NCBI GenBank assembly: GCA_009363875.1
Contig: CM018683.1
Coordinates: 48,535,711 to 48,599,710 of the forward strand
Direction of reading: 5' to 3'
DNA from: Mikania micrantha
Taxonomy: Eukaryota > Streptophyta > Magnoliopsida > Asterales > Asteraceae
DNA length: 64,000 nucleotides
Part shown: positions 11,861 to 23,730 of the stretch, in pieces
Layout of the letters: each line of letters opens with the position of its first letter
How positions within the stretch are numbered: the first letter of the stretch is position 1
Notes under the pieces: generated by a model
Told to the model about the DNA's origin: nothing
Database searches by the model: none
Seen by the model: only the letters and a program-made list of their open reading frames with translations
Program-made: the position numbers and the translations under genes

Positions 11861-14019
11861 AAACTCCAAAAACTTATACTTATAAGTCACATATAATGTG
11901 AAATCAATACAGGATCGTGAATACACCACAAGTACAATCAAGAGCGCGCACATTTCTTGTTTAAGCTAAGTCAACCACTTCAAACACAAGGTGAGTTCAT
12001 ATGCCCCTTTTCTAATCATTAACTGATTTTAAACTCTCGAGGCTGAGAAACATGCTTACTTTTAATTATTTAAAAGTTTTCGCTTAACATATTGCTTATA
12101 CATTGATTTGATAATACTGCTTGACTTATTATCATTTATCATTGTATGCATGCTTGTATGATCATGATATGACATGAACAATTAAGATGAATATGATAAT
12201 ATAACTTCATAAATCATCAACACAACATAATAGTATAGTTATAAGATTTTATCTTATAACACTTAGTTATTCTTACAAGAACAGATTATCACATGTGAAC
12301 ATGATGACAACAACAACACAATCATGAATGAGATGAAGATAATATATCTTCATACTATCATTCAACACCAGAGTTAGTTAAGTGTAATAAGACAATTTCT
12401 TATAACACTTAGCTTACAACTCGATGCATATTACAAGATAACATGGAACAACTATCATCCACCACCTGAGTCGACTAAGTGTAGCAAGACTAGTTCTTAC
12501 CACTGCTTAGTGACAACATGGTGACTATATGGAGCAACAAGGAATGATAATCATGATAATGTAACTTCATGATAACAGCATCTTTCACACAAAAATTAAC
12601 ATAATGTAATAAGACAAGTTCTTATTCAACTTTGTTAACAACAACGAGAACATACAACATTGAGAACAAACAACAACATTGATGAACACAATACAATTGA
12701 TTACTATTGAACTGTCTGCATTATATCATTTCAATCATGTACCATGTACTCAAGTTGATCATTGTAAGTCCCTTTCACAAATCGCTGACAAGTTAATTTG
12801 ATGTGACTAAACCGGCGATAGCATAGTGGTACCATAGGTCTGACAAACCTCTAGCTTGTAGGGCTAGTATGTTGATCGTATTGATTCATTGGCCGGTAAC
12901 GTATGACCGGTGACTGGGCGACGAACAGTCAGGGTCTGGAAAGCGACACATGGTGATATTAATCTGCAGTGATAAGTAATTAATCCATCGTTAACCGTTG
13001 ACTAGTAGACTGAGGAATTTATTTTCTCTCAAGTCATATTACTATTAACCGTTTTGATGAGGCCTACGGTAATACAAGGTGGTAGAGGTAAATCGGATGC
13101 ATTGTAATCTGATTACGTGAGGATTGCAATGGATTCCTTTTATGCTCCATGCACTCCAAGATGAAACACATATATCTATTGGTTAACTAACACTCTTATT
13201 ATATAGAAGTGACTGACAGTTAACCCCACAAGAAATAGAATAATAATAGGGATCAGATTATATTAATCTACTTTCCTTAACACAAAAAGGGTTTATCAAT
13301 ACTTCGGTTTGATAACTAAACCCCATATATTATATTATTCTACATATGATTCAATGGGTTATGAATGCAAACGGACGTATTGCTAGTAGTAATAAGTTCT
13401 ATTAGATATGTGGTCGGATGTTGGCTAGGGCTTGGTTTCCCTACATATGCCCTATATATAAGCATAACTACTACGATGAGATATTACTTGTGAATATAAC
13501 TATGGAGAGGCTATTGTGTGACAGGTGAACTAAACAAACTACAGGTAACATGTGTATCATTGTGATTGTGAATGTGAATGAATCAAGATTTCCAATTATT
13601 AAACTTATGAACTCACCGACCTAGTGTTGACTTTGTTTAAATGCATGTTTTCTCAGGTGATGAACATGTTTAGTCAACAAGCTTCAGGAACATAGCTAGT
13701 GGACTTTTAGAAGACCTAGCTACATTTTGTGTTGACATATTTTGAATTGCAAAACAATGAATCATCTTTTGTGTATCTTGTACAGTTACAAGATAGAAAA
13801 CTCATTGATTCTTTTGATTAGATTTACTTAGTTAAATTATGAGGAAACAATGTAATTTAACTTTATAATTCTATTTCACTGTCATGTTAGCATTTCTCAT
13901 TTATTTATCATGTGCTATGTAAACAATCTGATCATTTCGATTATCACAACGATATCACACCCCGGGAATCTTCCGCCCGGCGGGAAAGTCGATCCAGCCC
14001 GCCGGCTCGGGGTGTGACA
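11861..14019 (+). mobile_element. Right part of the outer Ty3/gypsy-type LTR
   Basis: This continues 1-1513 after element 1. It contains a degenerate hairpin repeat (TAAGTGTAATAAGAC...CACTTAG type) at about 12240, 12370, 12480 and 12600. A TATA-type module CCCTATATATAAGC lies at 13449-13462. A block AACTCACC...TGTTTTCTCAGG (13612-13656) is shared with other LTRs here. The end (13959-14019) has CACACCCCG pairing with CGGGGTGTG and terminates in TGACA. No coding sequence is seen. Confidence 0.65.
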
Positions 14020-14226
14020 ACCGAATAACTACATCTTATTACTTTGGGGCCCACATTAAAGTAAATCTAAAGGTGTATGTTTTTTCTAATTAATGTAGGG
14101 TTCACTTATATTAATAAAAAAAGGAAAAACCTAAATGTTTAGATTTATTTTAATGTGAGCTCCAAAGTAATAAGATGTAGTTATTCGGTTAACGCAATAA
14201 GGAAGGGTTAACATTCGAACCACCCC
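14020..14226. mobile_element. Foldback MITE, right part (cut by the outer LTR)
   Basis: The arms fold back: ACCGAATAACTACATCTTAT at the left pairs with ATAAGATGTAGTTATTCGGT near 14167-14189. The same family is complete at 46653-46904, where about 50 further bases precede the left arm. Those bases are missing here because the LTR ending at 14019 sits in the element. The rest should lie left of the window. Confidence 0.7.
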
Positions 14227-14237
14227 TTATATATATA

Positions 14238-16359
14238 TAGTTTAGAAATCAAAATCTTGTTTTCGAAAAAAGTGTGCACGGTGGGACGAAAAAATCACGC
14301 AAGAGGGATTTATATCTTGCATGATTATGAAACACATGCGTGATTAACATTATAACACATGAAAAGGTAGAGACACATATGTGATTTAGATTATCATGCA
14401 ATAAGGGGTGAAATAATCACACTAGTAATTGCAGTCGCGAATGATCAACAACTTAACCCAAATCACTTGGTACACTTTGAACGCAAATGTACTAATTTGT
14501 ACCATAACCGACGTACGTACATGGGCTTTCTTCTTTGTTGTCTCTTACAATTAGTTTAATTAGCATTATCTATAACATCTTGCACGCACAGAATTTGCAC
14601 AATATCCATAACATCATACACTTAGGACAAGGACTTCATTAAATTTTAGCATAGGAACTAGAACAAGTTATACATTGAAAGAGGTGTAAACACATGGGGT
14701 GCCATATGATCAATCACATGAAATTCTTCCTCATTGAGATGCATGTAAACAACCCAGTCCCCATTTCTTGTTGCACTTGGCATGGTAGTTACATATCCGG
14801 TTCGACTACCCCACGGGACATGATACGAACCAAACTCCGGCTTTCCCCATCCAAAGTCCATATCTTTGATCGGTAAACCTTGTCCAGATGACACTACTAC
14901 AGCCCTTCCTTCAGACTTTTCGTGCCCAAAATATATCCTGGCAACTGCCTTTGTTGGTCGATGTAATTGCACCCAATCGATTAGCCCCCTAAAATGCTCT
15001 TCATTTGTTGTCTCAGCCACAAACCCATGAACCCTATTTGCAACTTCATGAAGTGGCATTGTTTTCAGATCACTATTTGATGCCACACCATAGGGAACTG
15101 ATAGTACATTTCCATAATGGTTTTCAAACAAAGATGAATCATTCTCGTCAACTTGTGTTAGAAATCGACGTCCATCAACCACAACGCCCATTCTAGATAT
15201 CGCATTCGCATTACCATTGCTTCCATCTGCTAATAGCTTCCAAAGATATGATGTAAATGACAAGAATCTGCTTCTTCTGGTTTCGTTTGTGCTTGCTTTG
15301 GATTGAATACGCGCAATTGATTCCGCACGAATATGGTACATGCGACTACCGAGCGGTTCTTCAAAGGATGATGGAGGAGGGAGAGATGTGATAGGGATGT
15401 AAAGATTGTCAAATGATGTTTCATAACGAGGAGGGTGTCGTGGGTTCAAAATTGAGGGCCGAAATGATGGGGTCTTGAAGATATTAGCCGATTGTGAATA
15501 CTTAGCCCATGCAACTAAGAACATGTTCAATGAGTAGCCATCGCTTAATTGATGGTTAAACGCACATGAGATTATTATGGATCCACATTTCAACTCGGTC
15601 ACCTGTTTCATAAAACCATGTTGTTAGTCATGTCAATTGTTGTATTCAAGCTTTGGTTTTAGATTATTAAATCTTTGAATGTTCATTTGGTCTCATGTAA
15701 CTTGTGCAGAGCATGTTGTATTGTTATTTAACTAGAGTAGGAGCTCGTGCATTGTAAATATTTAATAGTAAATAATAAAAATTATAAATTATAAACGATT
15801 TTTGTGATATATTATATTTGAAATAACGTATAAGTTAATATTTTAAGCAAAAAATTATAATAACTTTTTTTTTAAATTTTATGTAAAAGTATATTAAAAA
15901 AAATATTAATATAAATGTAGAAATTTTAAAATGCATTTTTAAGATATAATTTATTTGAAATTACAAATAAGTTGTTGATTGAAGTAATAAAATACTAGTA
16001 TCATAATTTTAGACTTTTTTTAAGTTCGATTTTTTAATACATTTTGATTTTACAAAATTATCTTTCATAAAATGTTATTTCTTTTGCAAAAATTTCAGTT
16101 AGTATGTATTTATTACATGGGTTGTATAAAAATATTTATTTTTAATATATTAATAAATTTGTTTTTTAATCAAACATAAATAATCATTGGAAACTACCAT
16201 TTAACCGTTATTAACCTCCGTAAGTGTCAGACCTCACAAATAGCAGTAACCATTGGAAACCGTTATGTAACCTCAGTAACAGTAAGAACCGTCATGTAAT
16301 CTTCTATTATAAATTACACATATCTCGTTTCAAGATGATCGGATGGCCAAATTTGATTT
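14238..16359 (-). repeat. Partial duplication, copy A, of the BAHD gene region
   Basis: It matches 19851-19992 plus 33085-35370 in the same orientation. It lacks the two insertions in that copy (element 2 and the 302-bp solo LTR). The left edge lies in a (TA)n tract; the right edge is in the intron at about 16359. Exon 2 and the adjacent intron are almost identical between copies, while the 3' flank differs clearly. Confidence 0.9.
14658..15602 (-). pseudogene. BAHD acyltransferase, exon 2 only (truncated duplicate)
   Basis: The frame encodes 314 residues and gives the same protein as 33668-34612. It includes the catalytic HXXXD motif (HQLSD) near the exon start and the structural DFGWG motif about 60 residues from the end. 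The splice acceptor (GAAACAG|GTGACC) is kept. The intron sequence upstream is homologous only to 16359, and no exon 1 or promoter is seen before element 2 begins. I therefore call it a truncated copy. The open frame itself has no lesion, which fits a recent copy or gene conversion. An unrecognised upstream exon in 16360-19850 cannot be fully excluded. Confidence 0.8.
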
Positions 16360-16990
16360 CACTTTTAAGCAAACATGGAGACGACGGCTGTAGATAAAGA
16401 TTAGAACTTAGAAGAGGATGAGAATTAGGTTAGCAGATAAAGGAGAGGCCGTAAAAATCTTCTTTTAAATAATAGGTTTAATTTATTATTTAATAAATAT
16501 TGGTTCAATTTACTTTCTTTCTTAGTTTCTCTCCATCATTATTATGATTTGTTTTTATTTGCTATTTTATATTATATTTTATTATAGTTAAATATATTAT
16601 TTTATCTTTTAATTACAATTTTGTATAGTTTCTAATTTTAATATTTGAAATGAATTATATTTCTATATCTTTATATATTATTTTAAAAATTATATCACCC
16701 GGTTCTTGAATCCGGTCCAATCTGTTCGACCGGTCCGACCAGTAGTCAGTATGACGTCCGGTCCGTTTTAAAAAACATTGTTTACCACATACTTTTTTAC
16801 ACTTGAAGGGTAATGTGGTCTTTTACTTCACTTAGTATTTAATGTAGACAATTTTTTTTCCTTTTTTCAATCAAACCTACATACTTACCCACCACCATCA
16901 CTCCATTTCATTACTATATGTACTTGCAAGAGTGCAAGACTATATTTTCATCTTCATCAACACTCCATTATTTCTATATTTATTATTTAC
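16360..16990. other. AT-rich spacer without recognised gene
   Basis: It is very AT-rich, with a short stretch of CCGGTCC repeats near 16700-16765. No convincing coding frame, RNA gene or element boundary is seen. Confidence 0.5.
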
Positions 16991-16994
16991 TCAG

Positions 16995-17370
16995 CCAAAA
17001 AAAAAGAAGAAAAAGGAAGATCTTGTCGACTGTGCTCATCATCATGATCCGAACAAGAATCTTATTAGCAAGAGGAAGACGAAGACTTAGGATTACGTTG
17101 GTCTTGATAATGAGGATGGGTTAAACGCCTCTCAAGTGTAGGTTCTGGTCGTTTTTCAACTCACAAAAACACTCATGTTTTGTTCGATCGAAAGGTATCC
17201 TGATCTGTCAGGCACGGCTATCGAAGATTTTTTGGGGAACTTCTTTGAGTGAATCTCAAATGGGTTCAAAAATTATACTCCCCGTCACATGGAGTCTAAA
17301 CATGAACGGAAGCCAAAAGTCTCAATATATTATGCATTTTAAGATTGCATTCAGGAAGACTCAGGTGTGG
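16995..17370 (+). pseudogene. Decayed coding frame, unrecognised
   Basis: One reading frame beginning at 16995 stays protein-like for about 125 codons apart from four stops. It has a lysine-rich start (16995-17017) and then segments such as YPDLSGTAIEDFLGNFFE and HMESKHERKPKVSIYYAF. The stops (TAG, TAG, TGA, TAA) are isolated and the frame is otherwise kept, as expected of a pseudogene exon. It ends near CTCAG|GTGTGG, which could be an old splice donor. I do not recognise the family and assign no function. Chance is possible. Confidence 0.3.
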
Positions 17371-18160
17371 TGTTTTTATTACTTTTTTTTATGACGAAAA
17401 TTTGGACATCTGACACTATACACTTTGAGTTAAATAAGGTTGATTTGATTTCTAAATTAGTTTAATTGATTTCATCTTTGGGTGCAAGTTTAGGTTAGTA
17501 TATAAACAGACTGGTAGGGTTGGTGTTAATTATTATTGGTGTGGTTGTTTTTTTGGTTTATCAATAATAAAAAAAGATTCAAGTAAGTTACTAAATCACT
17601 TTGTATTTGATTTTTAAACCAGACTTCAAATAGATTTAAACCTAAAGATTACAAATAGCTCACAATTGGTTTTGTTTATTTACGTGTTATATTTAAAAAT
17701 TTAACAAATTTTTAATTTTGTCTTTTTGACACAGGTTTGTTTCTATTGTTTGCAAAACCGAGGGAACGGAGCTTCTTTAAAAAACAGAAATCGAGTGCTC
17801 AACAAGTTCGACTACATCAACGTACACAAACTTACAGCAACATAACAGCCACTTACATACAATTTACAGAGTCATTTACATCAACATAAAAGTCACTTAC
17901 AACAGCTTACATCAATCTATTAATTGATGGATGAAGAAGATAAAAGACAAAAACCTTTTCTTTTCAAACAAAACCTAACTTAAATTTCAATGAAGTTAAA
18001 AAGACAAAATTACCCTTATTGTAATATTTTACTCTTTAAAACACCAATTTTTTATTCAAATAAATTTCAACCCTTAGATCACCTAAAACAAATTGATCAA
18101 ACCAACCAGATTTAGCTAAACAGTTATCGCAAAAAAGAAGTGCTAACAATTGAATCCTTC

Positions 18161-18162
<2 letters not shown>
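17371..18162. other. AT-rich spacer without recognised gene
   Basis: No coding frame with support is seen. A run of ACTTACA-type motifs lies near 17840-17910. A (TA)n tract follows. Confidence 0.5.

Positions 18163-18204
<42 letters not shown>
18163..18204. repeat. (TA)n microsatellite
   Basis: A pure TA tract that abuts the next element, which starts GGAGACGGTTCC. Confidence 0.9.
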
Positions 18205-18206
<2 letters not shown>

Positions 18207-18944
18207 AGACGGTTCCAATACAAAGGGAGTTTTTGGTGAGAAGGATAAGAAGGATTCTCAGCCTTTGATCAAATTAATCAATGGTTAAGATATTGTGGTC
18301 CCCACTTTTTCCTATAAACTTGCGTGATTTAAAGCTGAAAGGGCAAAAAAGGAATAACCAACTCTAGTTGACTTTTTGTGTGGGTAATCAAGTTCCACCA
18401 ATTTTTTTAAAATCAAATAACTTTTAAATGCTTAATTATTTTTAAAAAAAAATTACACCATAAAATTAAGAATTTTATTATCTTTAATTTGAGTATGATA
18501 TTGTTATGGTTTTTTTTCGATTTTTTTGTATGGTCCGTGATTTTTAAGTTTGGTCCGTGATTATTGATCTGTAATTATGCGGTTCGTTATTGATTTTTCA
18601 TTCAAAATAACGGTCCATAATTTTTATATAACACGGTTTGTGATGATCTGGTACGTGATTTATACAGTTTTTCTTTGATTTTGAGTGTTAAAGTACGGTC
18701 CGTGATTATTGGTCCGTGATTTATCTAGTAATTCCTTGATTACCGGTGTCAAATGACGGTCTGTGATATCATATAGCATGATTTTACACTTGGTCCGTAA
18801 TTATCCAGTATCACGGTCTGTAATTTTGTATAACGTGGTGTGTGATTTTTTGTGACGATTATACCCTTTTTCTATATGACACATGGCACGTTCTGGTTCC
18901 TTCCTACGCTTAGTACCGTTTAACCCCTTTGTACATTAACCGGC

Positions 18945-18948
<4 letters not shown>
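18205..18948. mobile_element. (TA)n-bounded non-autonomous element with GGTCCGTGATT repeats
   Basis: It begins GGAGACGGTTCCAATAC and ends TTAACCGGCCCC, with (TA)n on both sides. From 18530 to 18860 a degenerate unit of the form (C)GGTCCGTGATT recurs about a dozen times at irregular spacing. There is no coding capacity. Class is not certain. Confidence 0.55.

Positions 18949-18993
<45 letters not shown>
18949..18993. repeat. (TA)n microsatellite
   Basis: A pure TA tract between two element termini. Confidence 0.9.
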
Positions 18994-18996
<3 letters not shown>

Positions 18997-19388
18997 GATG
19001 GTTTCTTTGTTAACCTACTCTTATTGCGGCAACCCGTATAACTCCGTCAATATCAATCCAAATATTTGTTTTCTTCTTTTAAATATCATTATTATATATA
19101 AACAATATCTTTCTTCTTTTATTTGTATGTGTAAATTTGTCAACAATTTAAAATTTAAAAGTAGTGTAAGTTTTGGTTACATTACTTAATGTAACCAAAA
19201 CTTGTTAATATAACCAAAACTGACAATGCTTTTAAATCTTAAACGGTGATAAATTTACGTATACATATAAAAGAAGAAATTATTGTTTATTTGTAATAAT
19301 GATATTTAAAAAAAGAAAACAAAGATTTGGATTGATATTGGCGGAGTTATACGAGTTACCGCAATAAGAGAGGGTTAACATTTTATCT

Positions 19389-19392
<4 letters not shown>
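18994..19392. mobile_element. Foldback MITE in (TA)n
   Basis: The arms fold back over the whole length. GGGGATGG...GTTAACC...CTTATTGCGG at the left pairs with CCGCAATAAG...GGTTAAC...TCTTCTC at the right. It is about 400 bp, without coding capacity, and flanked by (TA)n on both sides. Confidence 0.75.
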
Positions 19393-19429
<37 letters not shown>

Positions 19430-19440
19430 ATATATATATA
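19393..19440. repeat. (TA)n/(TG)n microsatellite
   Basis: A TA tract with a short TG segment separating two MITEs. Confidence 0.85.
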
Positions 19441-19834
19441 GGGATAGGGTAAGGATTCGTTGTTAACCCACCTTAATTGAGGTAACTCATTAACCCTGGC
19501 AAAAAACGCTCAAATCTTCGAAAAAAAATTCATGGTCTTTTTATACAAAAATAGGGGGCCTCCTTTTTTAAGTTTTTGCTAATTCACAAGCGTTTAAAAG
19601 TTAAACGAAGTGTAAGTTTGCGTTACACTGCGAAGATATATTTAAGCTTTGCAGTATAACACAAACTTACACTTCGTTTAACTTCTAAACGCTTTTGAAT
19701 TAGCAAAAACTTTAAAAAGGTGTCCTATTTTCGTATAAAAAAGACCGTGAAAAAAAAATTCGGAGATTTGAGCGTTTTTTGTGAGGGTTAATGAGTTACC
19801 TCAATTAAGGTGAGTTGTTATATGATCCCTTTCC
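19441..19834. mobile_element. Foldback MITE in (TA)n, second family
   Basis: Near-perfect inverted arms: CACCTTAATTGAGGTAACTC near the left end pairs with GAGTTACCTCAATTAAGGTG near the right. The termini are GGGATAGGG and CCCTTTCC. It is about 394 bp. TA repeats at 19835-19850 join it to the BAHD duplication. Confidence 0.75.
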
Positions 19835-19850
19835 TATATATATATATATA

Positions 19851-19992
19851 TAGTTTAGAAATCAAAATCTTGTTTTCGAAAAAAGGGTGCACGGTGGGAC
19901 GAAACAATCACGTAAGAAGGATTTATATCTTGCATGATTATGAAACACATGCGTGATTGACATTATAACACATGAAAAGGTAGAGACACATG
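19851..19992 (-). repeat. Start of duplication copy B (3' flank of the BAHD gene)
   Basis: It matches copy A from 14238 to about 14388 with several substitutions. Element 2 is inserted directly after it, and the match resumes at 33085. Confidence 0.85.
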
Positions 19993-20181
19993 TGTAACAT
20001 TTGTGCATATAGTCATGTAGTTGTAAACAGTGTTAGAACAGTGTCTATTCATGGTTCAGTTCATCAATGTGATTCGTATGTTCAAAATGTGTGCTTGTGT
20101 GTTACAGGATCTTAGTAATCAGAAAACAAGTATGTATTATTTATTTACAGTCGATTTCACTAAGCAAGAACAGTAACTTGT

Positions 20182-20227
20182 TATATCGAAACAGTGGTGG
20201 GCAGCGAGAGTGAGCCCTATATATATA
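20182..20227 (+). promoter_or_regulatory. Putative LTR promoter (TATA) module of element 2
   Basis: The module GGGCAGCGAGAGTGAGCCC followed by TATATATA recurs in the 3' LTR at 30208-30253 and inside the leader at 25186-25230. TATA placement suggests transcription starting near 20250. That is an inference. Confidence 0.5.
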
Positions 20228-22645
20228 CTGCGTTCGGTGTAACAGGTTAGTGTTAGTGCGTAGTGTTGAGACGAATATTATGACAATTAATTAATTCAAC
20301 AAAAATCGTAATCTGTAAGCGAGACTGAGTATAGTTATGGGTGACGATCCATAATAATACGAATGTTGAACTTATAATTATGATTAAACGACTTTAAATA
20401 TTTTAATACGATCGGAAAACGTACGCGATTGCGGGTATACACGTAATTGTGAATGTTTAACGATCCGACAACACACGAAGAGTAAAATAATTAAATTAAT
20501 TATTTTATATTTTTACAATTTTGAAACTCATCATTTTAATGAGTTTAACAACTCTTTTATTTCAAATCCGCGTAAAATACGCGTTACGTTCCGGAAACGC
20601 GAACCGAGCGACCGAAACGAACCCGAATACCACCCGGGCTATAAAAGCCTTGAAGAAGGCCATTTTCTTCATTAAATGCAGCCAAACTCTCTCTCTCTCT
20701 ACCAAATTCGTTCTCCAACCTCTCTCTAGAAAAACCGAGCATTAAACGCGCGTAACTCTTTCGTTTCTCGACGGAATTCGGTGTTCTTGGTGTCCACGCG
20801 AAGCTCTCAACATTATCTACACGAAAGTACAAGATTTTCGCAGTTTTATCCGGCCAAGAACAAGGTATGCTCGAATGAATAACCACGAGATTAGGGTTTT
20901 CTATACTTGTTGTTCGAAACCTAAGAGGAAACCGGTTATAGCATTTTATTTCTGATTCCGCACCCTTAGCAACCTCCTCTGATGTTGAATAACCTAGATC
21001 GTGTGTTTAGAAATGAGGTTTTGATGAAGAAGACGATCCAGGAGGACAGGTTCGGGAGGGCTCGACGCACCCAACAATAAGCCGAACCATAAAAGTTTCC
21101 TGGCCGAACCCTCATGGACATAGCGAACCCTTACTAGTTCGCTGGATGATTAGCCGAACCCTGGGGTCTTCACGAACCTGTGATGAGCTTTCATGCTGCC
21201 CACGAACTCTTCTCAGGCGAACCCTATGCGAACCCTCATCAGACTCACGAACTCTCTAATACATGAACCCTATGAATTTCATGATGACGAACCCTGTATG
21301 TAGATCCTCTCACGAACCCCATGCAGCCGAACCATGCCTACGAACCCTACACTTTGGACGAACCTTCTGCGAGCCTTAGGGGAAACAACGAACCCTCCAC
21401 TTCATGGCTAACCTTCACGAACCCTTGCATGGTTCGTTGACTATGTAGCCGAGCCTCTAGTCACCTTTGGCCGAACCTTAGTGTGTTGAACATGACCAAC
21501 GAACTAGCCCATGGAACTTGATAGGTTCGCTGCCCAAAGTTGGCAGCCCACATCTCCTTCGGCCCAATTAGGGTGTAATCGGCCCAATTCCATTAGTAAG
21601 TGGCCCATAGACATAAACTAAGCCCAATTGTGTTATATAGACTCGTTTTGATCTTAAGTGGCCCAATCTTACTTTGGAACCTTACTTGGCCTATATATAT
21701 ACATGGGTGGGCTCAACTCAATTCGGTTAGGCCTAAGCAAAGCCATTCGACTACCATGATCCTAATCGGCTCAATATCGTATTTGGCAAACTACAAGGCT
21801 TAAATACATGTTATTGGGCCAACAACACATTCATTTGGCCCATCGTGAACCTAAGTGACACATGGACTTGATTCAAGAACCATTGTGGTTACATAGGTTC
21901 AAAGCATATTATTGAATCATAACTTGACAATTGTGAATTAATCATTAATGGTTTAAGTGTAACTTAACCGTTCATGGAATTAATTCACAACACAAAGACT
22001 TAAACATTTGAACAGTTTTTCACAACTCATGTTAACAAATGGTTTATCAAACACTTAAACAAATGTGAAGCAAGCATGTTGTTGTACAAAAGATCATTAC
22101 ACAAGTTTCTTGAACCCATGATCAATCAAGTAATCAAGTTAAACAAGTTCAAGTGAACACAAGTCAATCAACAAATCAAAGTCTATACAATTATAAATCT
22201 TATATCTTATGTATGATTACGATGATATAGGAACAAGTTAGAAGTCCTGTTTGCTACTTGCTAACTGTTTAAGTTCAGAGTCTACTGCAGACAGGTGAGA
22301 ACTCTAGCCCCTCTTTTACCGTTTTATAACTGTTTTGGGGTGGAACACGTGATCAAAACCGCTATTTCAATCTTGTTTCATTACACAAGTTATGTGTAAT
22401 TCATAAACATTACAGGTTCATCTTACGAATCCAAGGGATTTATCAATTGTTTAAAGAAATTGTCAACTGTTTTAATTTACTTGTCAATTACTAAACTTTT
22501 TTCATTAAAAAGGTTTTATAAGGGACTTTTGAACTGTGTTGTAATTGATTTACTCAAATGTATTTATGAAGGATAAACACTTTTTGATAAAGGATTTTAC
22601 AAACCCTTTTGTTATAAACCTTGTTATTACACAAGGTCATCACAT

Positions 22646-22813
22646 CATGGTATTCAAAACAAGTGGTTCACAACATGGTATTCAAATCAAGTGGTTCAAA
22701 ACATGGTATTCAAATCAAGTGGTTCAAAACATGGTATTCAAATCAAGTTGTTCACATCATGGTATTCAAATCAAGTGGTTCATTTCATGGTATTCAAAAC
22801 AAAGGATTTAATT
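22646..22813 (+). repeat. 28-bp tandem repeat, six units
   Basis: Units begin at 22646, 22674, 22702, 22730, 22758 and 22786 with CATGGTATTCAAA and continue CAAGTGGTTCA. The array is present only in the 5' LTR of element 2. Confidence 0.9.
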
Positions 22814-23718
22814 CGTGGAATTAAATCCAGGCTTTTCAATTCATGTTATCAAATAAGGCATTAACACATCCGGTTAAAGTAAGATTCAGAACATGGTGTC
22901 AATTGTTGTAAACAAACTTGTAAAAGCATCAAGTATCACATTCATTAGCGTTAGTACTGGGTGATCACAACAAGGGAAAGCGGACACATTGTTTCTTATC
23001 CAGGATGGAGTTAGCTTTTAAATTTGTTTTAAAAGCTAACTGTAGGTCTGGTGTCATTGTTTTCTTATCCAGGATGGAGTTGGCTTTTAAATTTGCTTTT
23101 AAAAGCCAACTGCAGGTCTGGTGTCATATGGTTATCAAAACTGCTGACGTATTATCTAACTCCAAACGTGGTTTGGGACTTGATATTATTGGCTTTCGTG
23201 CGAACAGTGATTGGACTGTTTACACTCATTTTCTTACTTGATGTTAGTTTGGGTTGCAGCTCATCCGTGTGAATCTTATGATGCTTTAACTTACCTATGC
23301 CTTATATCATATACTCATGTTTACAAATGCTTAAACCTATTGTTCTCACCAACTACGTCTGTAGTTGACAGTTACTTTTCACGTGTTTCAGGTAATCAGG
23401 TTTAAGACATTCTCAGAGGCAACTAAGGAGACCATACTAAGATAGAACAAGATGAAGAAACATGCTAGGATGGATTAGAAACACACTAAATCCTAAATGT
23501 TTAATTGTCTTGTTTGGAGTCTTATTTTGTAAACTATATTTTGGGTCTGTAGTTGTCTTACTTTTGGTAGATAGATTGTCTGTAACTAATCAACTGTCTA
23601 AACATTATGAAATGTAGTAATCCATTGTGGTTGTTCTTATTCAATACTTGTGCATGATTCAACTGTTCATACGTCACCGCGCCGTGGATTCCGCACGCGG
23701 CGCAGGGGTGTGACAGGT

Positions 23719-23730
23719 TGGTATCAGAGC
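23719..23730 (+). other. Primer binding site of element 2 (initiator Met tRNA)
   Basis: TGGTATCAGAGC lies three bases after the 5' LTR. Confidence 0.92.

Larger units (their letters stand above)
19993..23715 (+). repeat. 5' LTR of element 2
   Basis: It is 3723 bp. A promoter-like module (20182-20227, GTGAGCCCTATATATA) lies about 190 bp from its start. A field of CGAACC motifs occupies 21070-21520, and six 28-bp units lie at 22646-22813. Two near-identical units of about 68 bp occupy 22993-23130. Positions 22345-23009 are absent from the 3' LTR. Confidence 0.93.

Noticed and set aside
16918..17124. 68-codon ORF starting MYLQECK
   Set aside because: A different frame at the same place gives a longer protein-like, stop-bearing sequence; this ORF has no support.
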